Assembly (NCBI RefSeq): GCF_002575655.3
Contig: NC_053037.3
Span: forward strand, 319,265,294-319,329,293
DNA from: Aegilops tauschii subsp. strangulata
Taxonomy: Eukaryota; Streptophyta; Magnoliopsida; Poales; Poaceae
Direction: 5' to 3'
Length of the DNA stretch: 64,000 nucleotides
A program made the position numbers and the translations under genes. Below the pieces are notes generated by a model. It ran no database searches. It was not told the DNA's origin and saw only the letters and a list, made by a program, of their open reading frames with translations. Shown in pieces: positions 1-11,955 of this stretch (position 1 is the stretch's first letter; each line of letters starts with the position of its first letter).

Positions 1-110
1 CCCCGCCGTTCGCCTATTTAAGGGCCTCCCTGAGCCCTCCTCTCCTCACCACTCGCTCTCTCACTCCCCTAATCACCCCCTACACCACCCGCTCCTCACA
101 GAATCTCTCG
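1..110 (+). repeat. 5' remnant of an older LTR (target of the LARD insertion)
   Basis: A TATTTAAG box at 15-22 is followed by a pyrimidine-rich leader. The last five bases, TCTCG (106-110), recur at 11956-11960 directly after the inserted element, and the leader-like sequence continues there. This is therefore the promoter and leader of an LTR interrupted about 90 bp after its TATA box; the rest of that LTR is 11956-14454. Confidence 0.6.
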
Positions 111-3100
111 TGTGACGCCCGGATAATTAATCTATAGTAATTCCATGCTAATGATGCCACGTCATCTCGGTTACTGTTGTTAATCTCGCGTTAGTTCGAA
201 ACCGATCCAAATTCAAAGTCAAAATCAAGCAAACAATAAAAGTTTTCAAATTTTAAAACTAAATGTTCATCGTGTGGCAAATAACCCCTAACTAGTTTTG
301 GTGGTGGAACCAACCTTTTAGAAAGTGTTTAAATGCCCTAAACCAATTAAAAACAATGGCTAAAATAATAACTTAATTGCTTTTGAAAATATAAAAAATA
401 TTAAACTAATTTATTTTGGATCCAAACTAGGTTTGGCAGTGGCCTATTTTGATAATACTAATTTAGGTGCTAACTTGGTATTTTGAAGAAACTAAAATAA
501 TTAGGAACTAAAAGGAAATAGAAAAGAAAAGAATAAGAAAAAAACAAAAGGAAACAAAACAAACAAACGGAAAAGAAAAACAGGACCCCCCTGCTGGGCC
601 AAGTGGCCTAGCTGGCCTCAGCCGTCCGAACGGGCCGGCCAACCCCAACCCACCAACAGCGCCCATATCCCCCCACTACCCCGAAACCCTAACTCCTAGC
701 GCACCCACTCCCCCCACACGATCCCCACCCCACTCTCTCGTCTCTCTCCCCCATCCCCGATCCAGATCGGAATCGGGGGGAACGAACCCCCACGTCACCC
801 CGACCCCTCGACGAACCGTGCCGGCCGCCGCCACGGCCAACTCGTCGCCGTCACCCCGCGGCGCCGCTCGGACCCGCCCTCGCTGGACCGCCTCCCCGCG
901 GGACCGATTCGTCCCCGTCCTCGCCCCGAAGTCACCCCGTCGCCGCCTCGCCGTCCTCTCCGTCGCCGACTCGGCCCCGACCTCGCCACGTCGTCGCCGT
1001 CGATCGCCGGACTGCTTCCTCACCGGATCTCCTCCCCATCGCCCAGTCGTCCCCGTCCACCACCTCGACCCCCGCTGCCCGAACCCCTCCAGCACCCCTG
1101 TGAGCCGCCGCCTCCCCTCCTCACTCCCTCTGTCCCGCCGTTGAGCCCCCCCGCTCACCATGCACATGCCCCGCTCGCGGCCGCGGTCACCGCGTCCACG
1201 GCTGCGCTCCGTCCGTGCCCAGCACACCCTGGCCACCTCCCCTGCTCCGGCCACTTCGGCCATGGCCACGCCCAGCTCTGGCATCGCCGACCCGCCGCCC
1301 TTCGCCGGCGCCGTCCGCGGCCGCGCTCCGGCGGGCCACTCGTCGGCGCCCCGATTTTGCCCGTTCGGGCGTGGCGCCCGCTAGCGCCCGCGCGCTAACG
1401 GGGCTCCGCCCGCTTCCCTTTCGCCCACTAGCCCCCTGTGCCTATGACCAGTGGGCCCTGCCCTAGAACGTTATAAAAAAGGAATTAAAAGAATATAAAT
1501 AATATTAATAAAAATTATTAATTAATTAATTAATTAGTGAATTAATTAAGTTAATTAACCCTGTTTAATTAGTCTAATTAACTAGTTAGTTTAATTGAAC
1601 CGTAATTAGTTTAGCTAAACCCTAATTAATCTAAACAGAGTATGACAGGTGGGTCCTACTGGACCCACACGTCAGTTTGACCAGTCAACACCTCTGTTGA
1701 CGTCAGCATGCACTATTCTGGATAATGTTGAAGTAAATTAATTAAATAAATTCTAAAAATGATTTAAAACTTTAGAAAATTATATAAAATAAACCGTAGC
1801 TCAGATGAAAATACTTTCTACATGTAGGTTGCTCAGAACGACGAGACGAATCCGAATACGCAGCCCATTCATCAGGCACTCGTCCCTAGCATAGCGAACC
1901 TGCAACATTTCACCTCCGGTCCATCTGTCCAAAAATGCTAAACACCGGGGATACGTTCCCGGAAGTTTTCCCCTTCGTCGGTATCACCTCCTACCGCATT
2001 AGGGCACACCTAGCACCACTCTTTGTCATGTAATGCACCATCATGCTTATGTTTGCATAATATTTATTGTTTCGTCCCCCCTCTTCCCTCCGGTAGACTA
2101 CGAGACCGACGCTGCTGCTGCCCCGTTCGACTACGGAGTTGACGACCCCTCCTTCTTGCCAAAGCAACCAAGCAAGCCCCCCCTTGATCACCAGATATCG
2201 CCTATTCTTCTCTATACAACTTGCATTAGAGTAGTGTAGCATGTTACTGCTTTCGGTTAATCCTATTCTGCTGCATAGCATGTCATTGTTGCTACAGTTG
2301 TTACCCTTACCTGCTATCCTACTGCTTAGTATAGGATGCTAGTGTTCCATCAGTGGCCCTACACTCTTGTCCGTCTGCCATGCTATACTACTGGGTCGTG
2401 ATCACTTCGGGAGGTGATCACGGGTATATACTATATACTTTATATACATGACACATGTGGTGACTAAAGTCGGGTTAGCTCGTTGAGTACCCGCAAGTGA
2501 TTCTGATGAGGGGGCTGAAAGGACAGGTGGCTCCATCCCGGTAGAGGTGGGCCTGGGTTCCTGACGGCCCCCGACTGTTACTTTGTGGCGGAGCGACAGG
2601 GCAGGTTGAGACCACCTAGGAGAGAGGTGGGCCTGGCCCTGGTCGGCGTTCGCGGATACTTAACACGCTTAACAAGATCTTGGTATTTGATCCGAGTCTG
2701 GCCATTTGGTCTATACGCACTAACTAACTACGCGGGAACAGTTATGGGCACTCAGTGTCGTGGTATCAGCCGAAGCTCTTTTTGACGTCAGCGACTGAGT
2801 GGCGCGCGCCGCATTGGACCGTAAGCTCGCGCTTGTATTAAGGGGACTAGGTCTGCTTCTGGCCGCGTACGCAACATGCAGGTGTGCAATGGGCGATGGG
2901 CCCAGACCCCTGCGCGCATAGGGTTTAGACCGGCGTGCTGACCTCTCTGTTGAGCCCAGGTGGGGCTGCGACGTGTTGATCTTCTGAGGCCGGGCATGAC
3001 CCAGGAAAGTGTGTCCGGCCAAATGGGATCGAGCGTGTTGGGAAATGTGGTGCACCCCTGCAGGGAAGTTTATCTATTTGAATAGCCGCGTCCCTCGGTA

Positions 3101-3907
3101 AAAGGACGACCCGGAGTTGTACCTTGACCTTATTACAGCTAGAACCGGATACTTAATAAAACACACCCTTCCAAGTGCCAGATACAACCCGGTGATCGCT
3201 CTCTAACAGGGCGACGAGGAGGGGATCGCCGGGTAGGATTATGCTATGCAATGCTACTTGGTGAACTTACCATCTACTCCCTTCTACATGCTGCAAGATG
3301 GAGGTGGCCAGAAGCGTAGTCTTCGACAGGATTAGCTATCCCCCTCTTATTCTGGCATTCTGCAGTTCAGTCCACCGATATGGCCCTTTACACATATACC
3401 CATGCATATGTAGTGTAGGTCCTTGCTTGCGAGTACTTTGGATGAGTACTCACGGTTGCTTTTCTCCCTCTTTTCCCCCTTTCCCTTCTACCTGGTTGTC
3501 GCAACCAGATGCCGGAGCCCAGGAGCCAGACGCCACCGTCGACGACGACTCTTACTACACTGGAGGTGCCTACTACTACATGCAGCCCGCTGACGACGAC
3601 CAGGAGTAGTTAGGAGGATCCCAGGCAGGAGGCCTGCGCCTCTTTCGATCCGTATCCCCGTTTGTGCTAGCCTTCTTAAGGCTAACTTGTTTAACTTATG
3701 TATGTACTCAGATATTGTTGCTTCCACTGACTCGTCTATGATCGAGCACTTGTATTCGAGCCCTCGAGGCCCCTGGCTTGTATTATGATGCTTGTATGAC
3801 TTATTTATGTTTTAGAGTTGTGTTGTGATATCTTCCCGTGAGTCCCTGATCTTGATCGTACATGTTTGCGTGCATGATTAGTGTACGATTGAATCGGGGG
3901 CGTCACA
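111..3907 (+). repeat. 5' LTR of the LARD element (3797 bp)
   Basis: It runs TG...CA and pairs along its whole length with 8083-11955. It has an AT-rich start, a GC-rich block at about 590-1440, a TTAATTAA-rich block at about 1500-1640, and a GTGATCAC...GTGATCAC inverted repeat at 2398-2421 followed by TATATACTATATAC-like sequence. Open frames of 60-200 codons in the GC-rich block are low-complexity and appear shadow-like on both strands, so none is called. Confidence 0.9.
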
Positions 3908-6900
3908 AGTTGGTATCAGAGCCGACTGCCTATAGGAATCCCCCTTCCACACTCCTTGGCCGAAGTCGAGTCTAGACATTGCAAAGCCTTTTACTAACTT
4001 GGCTGTGTGGCTTACGGGCCCACGTCGCCATTGGGTGGTATTAGGATCTTTTACTCCTCGACCTTTACTCTGGGACTCTGATCTCTCTTCTATTCGGGTT
4101 AAATGATTTTGCTAACTCTAACACTAGGTTCTCGTAACCACTTCCTCCCGGAGAGCCCTCACTCCAGATGATTGCTTGATGCACCGAAGGATCCCGAAGA
4201 TACTCTGCGATGTTCTCTCGAGACTTTGTGCCATCGCTTTTGCAATTCCCTTCCATCGATAAACCCCTATGGATAACCACATACACTTGTCCTTCATACA
4301 ATCATTTCCCATTGATCTCGTTATTACAAGATACCCCGAAATTCTCTCTATTGTTCTGAAAATCCTTTGAGATACTGCCTTGCAGTTCTTTGCCACAGGA
4401 TTACCCCTACGGGTAATTCCTCGCTCTTACCGAGCACCGCTCATCCCCAGTTGTTCATGTGTTTCACATAAGTCTTCGAAATACTTTTCGATCTTTCGAA
4501 AATCCTCTGCAGCCTGTTATTCTAGAAATTCTTGCCTGCTTGCATTATGGTTAATTCCATATGACTAGTAGTCCTTGATAACATCCCTTGTCTTAGTCAT
4601 TTGAGCCTAGTGATTCAAGGTGCGTACGCACGTAGTCATCAGGGTATCCTTTTTAAAATTATCTTTCTGACTCAGACGTCATTCCGGACATGAGTTGTTT
4701 CTCGGCAATTCAAACCTTTATTGATTGTCCAACTAAGTGTTTTCAACTTATCCATCCTTGATCAGAGCTTCTGCTTCTGATCCTTTGTTTTGGAAACCAT
4801 AATTTCTTTCTATTTAAGCATCAGACTAATCAGGTGATTCTTGAATCTGATGCCTCTGCATTCTTTCTTCCTCTGAGTGAGAACCGATACTCACATCAGC
4901 TGCGTTGTGGATCGCCCGATCCATTGTTGGATTGTCATCCGACAGTGTCCTTCACATTCAATCACCTTGTTAGTTCTTCCCCTGATACATAGTGCTGTTG
5001 GTAAATTGTATCCTCTGCTTGGCCAACCATGCTCTACTTTCAAGCTTGTGTATTTACTTTTGAGACTTGTGGTATATGTTACTAAGATGCCCGATGGGTT
5101 GAGCCGATGCCTTCCCCTAATCCGTGAGAACCCGAAAGTTTTCACAAGTCATACTCTTCCGGTGTTCTACCAGAAAAAATTCCAACACTACAGTTATATC
5201 AAAGCGAGAGGTGAATGAAAATATATGCATTAAAGAAGTGGGAGTCGACCTTGAACTTTGTGTTCATGCCCATGAAAATGATGTAGACCGTCTCGGAGGC
5301 TTCTTGCAAAATGATTATCCAGCTGTATGATTCTTTCGGTATTCTTGAAATTGATTCCTTACAGTTATGGTTCCGACCATGCTGTCCTGAACTAATATAT
5401 CTGATGGGAATCCATTCCAGTGCCTCGTCTATTTTTGGCAATGTTGAAGTATCTACTGTCATAGGTCAATGACCCGGTGATACTTCTATCATGTTCTACC
5501 TTCGAGTATTACCCCCTGGTACCTCGAAGATGTCTCTCCATTGCACCACGTCATACTAACTTTGTTGAAGTAATGTCTTTCCTTGTCGTAATCACTCTAT
5601 GTGTTCTGGGTTGTTGTCAACCGAGGACACCGACTAGTGAAATCATTCCGCACTACAAATCAAATACCCCAAGTATTTTTACTAGGAAATTCTGAACTCA
5701 ATCTGGTCATTCCTAGACTATCGGCTGCATCCTGGTCTTGCTATCTTTGACTGTGCTACCTCGTCCTTCTCTGGTGCACGAATTCTTCAGTGTGTGAGCA
5801 CGGCTTACGTCGAGCTTTCAACATCATGTTGCTTGTCTTGAAAGGCAACCTTGGTTCCGAGCTTGCATCTTATATATTGATCCTATAACTTGCCACTTCG
5901 TCATTTCCTTGCTTGTTGCCGTTGTTGTTTGATTGCATCCTCTTGAAACCTCCCGGCAAATGTGTCAGATCACCTTCAACACTTTGACTTCTTCCGAGAT
6001 GTCAACTGTGTTCATGATGAGAAATACCCTCCTCGCTCTCGACGATTTTTATTATCATCGACAACACCCTTGACTTCCTTTCATCGCGAACTTGTCCACA
6101 TTATGAATACAACTTGCTCTCCAGCTAGTGTTGTGCTCTGCCTTGAAGTATTGTTGTCTTTTATGTCGAGAATGTTGTAGGGATTGCTCCACTCTTAGAA
6201 ATTCTCGGTATGATGATACTTCTCACCATCACCATTCTTCCTTGGTCCCCGTGTTGTTTTTTTAACAGGGATACCAATATGCTAACGATGCTGCTTGAGT
6301 TTTGAACTTCTAGCAACCATATTGCTTTGAAGTTAACGATCGACAGTTCGTCCTTAGACTGTTGGTTATTGAATCGTCACTCTAACATTGATCTTGCTGC
6401 CTAAGGTCATATTTCGGTTAGACCTTTCAACTAATGATTGGTGGTGTATGTTTTCCTCGAGCATACAACATTATATCATTTGAATTGACAAGTGTCATCT
6501 TCTTGTTCACATTATTGTGGAAATCCATCCGTTTGGGATTCTCGATGAATTGTCGCTGAGCCCATCAGCCACCTCCCCCTCCTCTCCTTGGTTTAACGAT
6601 GAACTATTGTTTCAGGAACCTGCTCCCATAGTTCATTTCCCGAGAATTTTACAATGTCATCTCGTCACTTTGTGTTGCACCTTTCTTCTCAGGCATCCCG
6701 AGTCTGAGTTATCCTGACACCAATCAGATCTGAATCTCGGTCAGATATGATGGTTGGGACATATTTCTAAGAGTTATAACATTGGTCTTTATGTGACCAG
6801 GTAACATGATGTCGTGCCTAGCACCCCCCTGGCTGGAGGACCTATCATTATAATTCCTTTTGCAAGGATAACCATTCTTCCTGGAGGAAATTGTGAGACT

Positions 6901-8082
6901 TATTCTATAAGTTGTTCCTGATGGATCCTTTGTGTATCCAAAGTCCGACCTTGCTTGAAGACCATATCAATGCTATCTCGAAGCATGTCTTTGGTACTCC
7001 GATATTCAATAAGAGCATTTGAAGCACAATGCAAAAATTTCCTTATCAATTATCCAAACACCGTTGTATGGATAATGTCATGAAATTTTCTCTCCCCTCA
7101 TCTAAAGGGTTTTCTATTTATATCTTGCCATGGATATCATGCTCTGTTTGACCTTGGAAAGGATATACCCCTGAATTATGTGTTTAAACACCTTTTCCTT
7201 TTCATTGTTTTGCTTAATCTTTCTTGTGATCTATATGATCTAAGCAGTAATAATTCACTTCTTATGTAAACACCTCGTTGTGTCATTTTGTCATTAAGAC
7301 CCTGTTACTATTGTTGATGACATTCCGGTAGCCACCGATGGACGAGAACTTTGCCTATTGGTCCGCCTTGTTCAACGAGCAGGGAAATGGTTCTCTTCGT
7401 CCCTCGCCCTTGGTATCGATGTTGTTGCCGACATAACTGACAGGCCACCCTCTGACATGCCTTGCTACCGTGACCATGCAAGATGTCACCGCTCCGCCTA
7501 CTTTTAACCCACATGGTGGGCCCATAACCCACAGTTCAACAGGATCGAAACCTGACTCTCCTATACACCCCCTGTTTCCAAAGATATTCCTCACACTTGC
7601 TTTGTATGTAATTCACGAGTCACCTTCCGTGTGATCATCAATTCTGGTATTAAACACAATGCTTATCCCCGTTGCTTTGTACCCCTTTCACGCCCTATAG
7701 CAGGCATCGAACGATTGCCTAACCGTTTGAAACTTTGGTATCATTGTATATTGCACTCAACGAATTCACTGAAATACAACTCGTGGGGTACCTCGTGTAT
7801 TTCCCGTTGAGTTCACCGTCAGATGCCCAGCATTGTGGAGATGCGTTCTTCCGGAGTTTTTCCCCTTAGTCGCGTTCGTAGGATGATGGAGATCCCGAAG
7901 AAAGGATGACGACTTGATCATGGTGACTTGAAGCAGAGAAATGAAGACATCAACGGAAGGGATCAACCTCTTTGAAGGGGCAGCCAAGACCGAGAAGACT
8001 CGTTAGGTTTTCGCTACCAGCACTTTCCCCCTTACTCCACCGCTTAAATCTCGGGACGATATTTCTTGTAGTGGAGGAGAAT
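3908..8082 (+). repeat. Non-coding internal domain of the LARD element
   Basis: The 4.2 kb between the LTRs has only short open frames (under about 115 codons) with no retroviral motif on either strand. I saw no Cys-His box, protease DTG, integrase or YxDD motif. The purine tract at 8071-8082 (GTGGAGGAGAAT) directly before the 3' LTR is the plus-strand primer. The domain presumably keeps packaging and priming signals only. Confidence 0.75.
3911..3922 (+). other. Primer-binding site (initiator tRNA-Met)
   Basis: TGGTATCAGAGC begins 3 bp after the end of the 5' LTR. It matches the standard plant Gypsy/Copia primer site complementary to the 3' end of initiator tRNA-Met. Confidence 0.85.
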
Positions 8083-11000
8083 TGTGACGCCCGGATAATT
8101 AATCTACAGTAATTCCATGCTAATGATGCCACGTCATCTCGGTTACTGTTGTTAATCTCGCGTTAGTTCGAAACCGATCCAAATTCAAAGTCAAAATCAA
8201 GCAAACAATAAAAGTTTTCAAATTTTAAAACTAAAATGTTCATCGTGTGGCAAATAACCCCTAACTAGTTTTGGTGGTGGAACCAACCTTTTACAAAGTG
8301 TTTAAATGCCCTAAACCAATTAAAAACAACGGCTAAAATAATAACTTAATTGCTTTTGAAAATATAAAAAATATTAAACTAATTTATTTTGGGTCCAAAC
8401 TAGGTTTGGCAGTGGCCTATTTCGATAATACTAATTTAGGTGCTAACTTGGTATTTTGAAGAAACTAAAATAATTAGGAACTAAAAGGAAACAGAAAAGA
8501 AAAGAATAAGAAAAAAACAAAAGGAAACAAAACAAACAAACGGAAAAGAAAAACAGGACCCCCCCCCCCCCCCCCCGCTGGGCCAAGTGGCCCAGCTGGC
8601 CTCAGCCGCCCGAACGGGCCGGCCAACCCCAACCCACCAGCAGCGCCCATATCCCCCCCGAAACCCTAACTCCTAGCGCACCCACTCCCCCCGCACGATC
8701 CCCACCCCACTCTCTCGTATCTCTCCCCCATCCCCGATCCAGATCGGAATCGGGGGGAACGAACCCCCACGTCGCCCCGACCCCTCGACGAACCCTGCCG
8801 GTCGCCGCCGCGGCCACCTCGTCGCCGTCACCCCGCGGCGCCGCTCGGACCCGCCCTCGCTAGACCGCCTCCCCGCGGGACCGATTCGTCCCCGTCCTCG
8901 CCCCGAAGTCACCCCATCGCCGCCTCGCCATCCTCTCCGTCCTCTCTGTCGCCGACTCGGCCCCGACCTCGCCACCTCGTCGTCGTCGATCGCCGGACTG
9001 CTTCCTCACCGGACTGCTTCCTCACCGGACTGCTTCCTCACCGGATCTCCTCCCCATCGCCCAGTCGTCCCCGTCCACCTCCTCGACCCCCACTGCCCGA
9101 ACCCCTGCAACACCCCTGTGAGCCGCCGCCTTCCCTCCTCACTTCCTCTGTCCCGTCGTTGAGCCCCCCCGCTCACCGTGCACATGCCCCGCTTGCGGCC
9201 GCGGTCACCGCGTCCACGGCTGCGCTCCGTCAGTGCCCAGCACACCCTGGCCACCTCCCCTGCTCTGGCCACTTCGGCCACGGCCTGGCCCAGCTCTGGC
9301 ATCGCCGACCCGCCGCCCTTCGCCAGCGCCGTCCGCGGCCGGCTCGTCGTGGCCGCGCTCCGGCGGGCCACTCATCGGTGCCCCGATTTTGCCCGTTCGG
9401 GCGTGGCGCCCGCCAGCGCCCGCGCGCTAATAGGGCTCCGCCCGCTTCCCTTTCGCCCGCTAGCTCCCCTGTGCCTATGACCAGTGGGCCCGGCCCTAGA
9501 ACGTTATAAAAAAGGAATTAAAAGAATTAAAAATAATATTCATAAAATTAATAATTAATTAATTAATTAGTGAATTAATTAAGTTAATTAACCCTGTTTA
9601 ATTAGTCTAATTAACTAGTTAGTTTAATTGAACCGTAATTAGTTTAGCTAAACCCTAATTAATCTAAACATAGTATGACAGGTGGGTCCTACTGGACCCA
9701 CACGTCAGTTTGACCAGTCAACACCTCTGTTGACTGCTGAGGTCATGATGACGTTAGCATGCACTATTCTGAATAATGTTGAAGTAAATTAATGAAATAA
9801 ATTCTAAAAATGATTTAAAACTTTAGAAAATCATATAAAATAAACCGTAGCTCAGATGAAAATACTTTCTACATGTAAGTTGCTCAGAACGACGAGACGA
9901 ATCCGAACACGCAGCCCGCTCGTCAGCCACGCGTCCCTAGCATAGCGAACTTGTAACATTTCACCTCTGGTCCATCTGTCTGAAAACGCTAAACACCGGG
10001 GATACTTTCCCGGATGTTTTCCCCTTCGTCGGTATCACCTCCTACCGCATTAGGGCACACCTAGCACCGCTCTTTGTCATGTCATGCACCGTCATGCTTA
10101 TGTTTGCATTATATTTATTGTTTCTTCCCCCTCTTCCCTCCGGTAGACTACGAGACCGACGTTGCTGCTGCCCCGTTCGACTACGGAGTTGACGACCCCT
10201 CCTTCTTGCCAGAGCAACCAGGCAAGCCCCCCTTGATCACCAGATATCGCCTATTCTTCTCTATACAGCTTGCATTAGAGTAGTGTAGCATGTTACTACT
10301 TTCGGTTAATCCTATTCTGCTGCATAGCCTGTCATTGTTGCTACAGTTGTTACCCTTACCTGCTATCCTACTGCTTAGTATAGGATGCTAGTGTTCCATC
10401 AGTGGCCCTACACTCTTGTCCGTCTGCCATGCTATACTACTGGGCCGTGATCACTTCGGGAGGTGATCACGGGTATATACTATATACTTTATATACATGA
10501 CACATGTGGTGACTAAAGTCGGGTCAGCTCGTTGAGTACCCGCAAGTGATTCTGATGAGGGGGCTGAAAGGACAGGTGGCTCCATCCCGGTAGAGGTGGG
10601 CCTGGGTTCCTGACGGCCCCCGACTGTTACTTTGTGGTGGAGCGACAGGGCAGGTTGAGACCACCTAGGAGAGAGGTGGGCCTGGCCCTGGTCGGCGTTC
10701 GCGCATACTTAACGCGCTTAACGAGATCTTGGTATTTGATCCGAGTCTGGCCATTTGGTCTATACGCACTAACCAACTACGCGGGAACAGTTATGGGCAC
10801 TCGGCGTCATGGTATCAGCCGAAGCTCTTTTTGACGTCAGCGACTGAGTGGCGCGTGCCGCATTGGACCGTAAGCTCGCGCTTGTATTAAGGGGGCTAGG
10901 TCTGCTTCCGGCCGCGTACGCAACATGCAGGTGTGCAATGGGCGATGGGCCCAGACCCCTGCGCGCATAGGGTTTAGACCGGCATGCTAACCTCTCTGTT

Positions 11001-11955
11001 GAGCCTAGGTGGGGCTGCAACGTGTTGATCTTCCGAGGCCGGGCATGACCCAGGAAAGTGTGTCCGGCCAAATGGGATCGAGCGTGTTGGGAAATGTGGT
11101 GCACCCCTGCAGGGAAGTTTATCTATTCGAATAGCCGTGTCCCTCGGTAGAAGGACGACCTGGAGTTGTACCTTGACCTTATGACAACTAGAATCGGATA
11201 CTTAATAAAACACACCCTTCCAAGTGCCAGATACAACCCGGTGATCGCTCTCTAACAGGGCGACGAGGAGGGGATCGCCGGGTAGGATTATGCTATGCGA
11301 TGCTACTTGGTGAACTTACCATCTACTCCCTTCTACATGCTGCAAGATGGAGGTGGCCAGAAGCGTAGTCTTCGACAGGATTAGCTATCCCCCTCTTATT
11401 CTGGCATTCTGCAGTTCAGTCCACCGATATGGCCCTTTACACATATACCCATGCATATGTAGTGTAGCTCCTTGCTTGCGAGTACTTTGGATGAGTACTC
11501 ACGGTTGCTTTTCTCCCCCTTTTACCCCTTCCCTTCTACCTGGTTGTCGCAACCAGATGCCGGAGCCCAGGAGCCAGACGCCACCGTCGACGACGACTCT
11601 TACTACACTGGAGGTGCCTACTACTACGTGCAGCTCGTTGACGACGACCAGGAGTAGTTAGGAGGATCCCAGGCAGGAGGCCTGCGCCTCTTTCGATCTG
11701 TATCCCCGTTTGTGCTAGCCTTCTTAAGGCTAACTTGTTTAACTTATGTCTGTACTTAGATATTGTTGCTTCCGCTGACTCGTCTATGATCGAGCACTAG
11801 TATTTGAGCCCTCGAGGGCCCTGGCTTGTATTATGATGCTTGTATGACTTATTTATGTTTTAGAGTTGTGTTGTGATATCTTCCTGTGAGTCCCTAATCT
11901 TGATCGTACACGTTTGCGTGCATGATTAGTGTACGATTGAATTGGGGGCGTCACA
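8083..11955 (+). repeat. 3' LTR of the LARD element (3873 bp)
   Basis: Pairs with 111-3907 and differs by scattered substitutions plus length changes. A run of 18 C at 8559-8576 replaces 6 C at 586-591. A 16-17-bp unit containing GACTGCTTCCTCACC occurs three times at about 8994-9045 but once in the 5' LTR. By eye, divergence is a few percent (not computed), so the insertion is not very recent. Confidence 0.9.

Larger units (their letters stand above)
111..11955 (+). mobile_element. Full-length non-autonomous Gypsy-like LTR element (LARD type)
   Basis: Two direct LTRs (111-3907 and 8083-11955) begin TGTGACGCCC and end GGGGGCGTCACA. They are flanked by the 5-bp target duplication TCTCG (106-110 and 11956-11960). 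A primer-binding site for initiator tRNA-Met follows the first LTR and a purine tract precedes the second. The 4.2-kb internal part has no open frame resembling gag, protease, integrase or reverse transcriptase. Very long LTRs with a non-coding centre are the definition of large retrotransposon derivatives (LARDs), whose best-known Triticeae case is Sukkula; the family name here is a guess. Mobilisation would need proteins from another element. Confidence 0.9.

Noticed and set aside
676..1398. Open frames of up to 202 codons in the LTR GC block
   Set aside because: Present in both LTR copies with frame changes, no conserved protein, Arg/Pro-rich low complexity.
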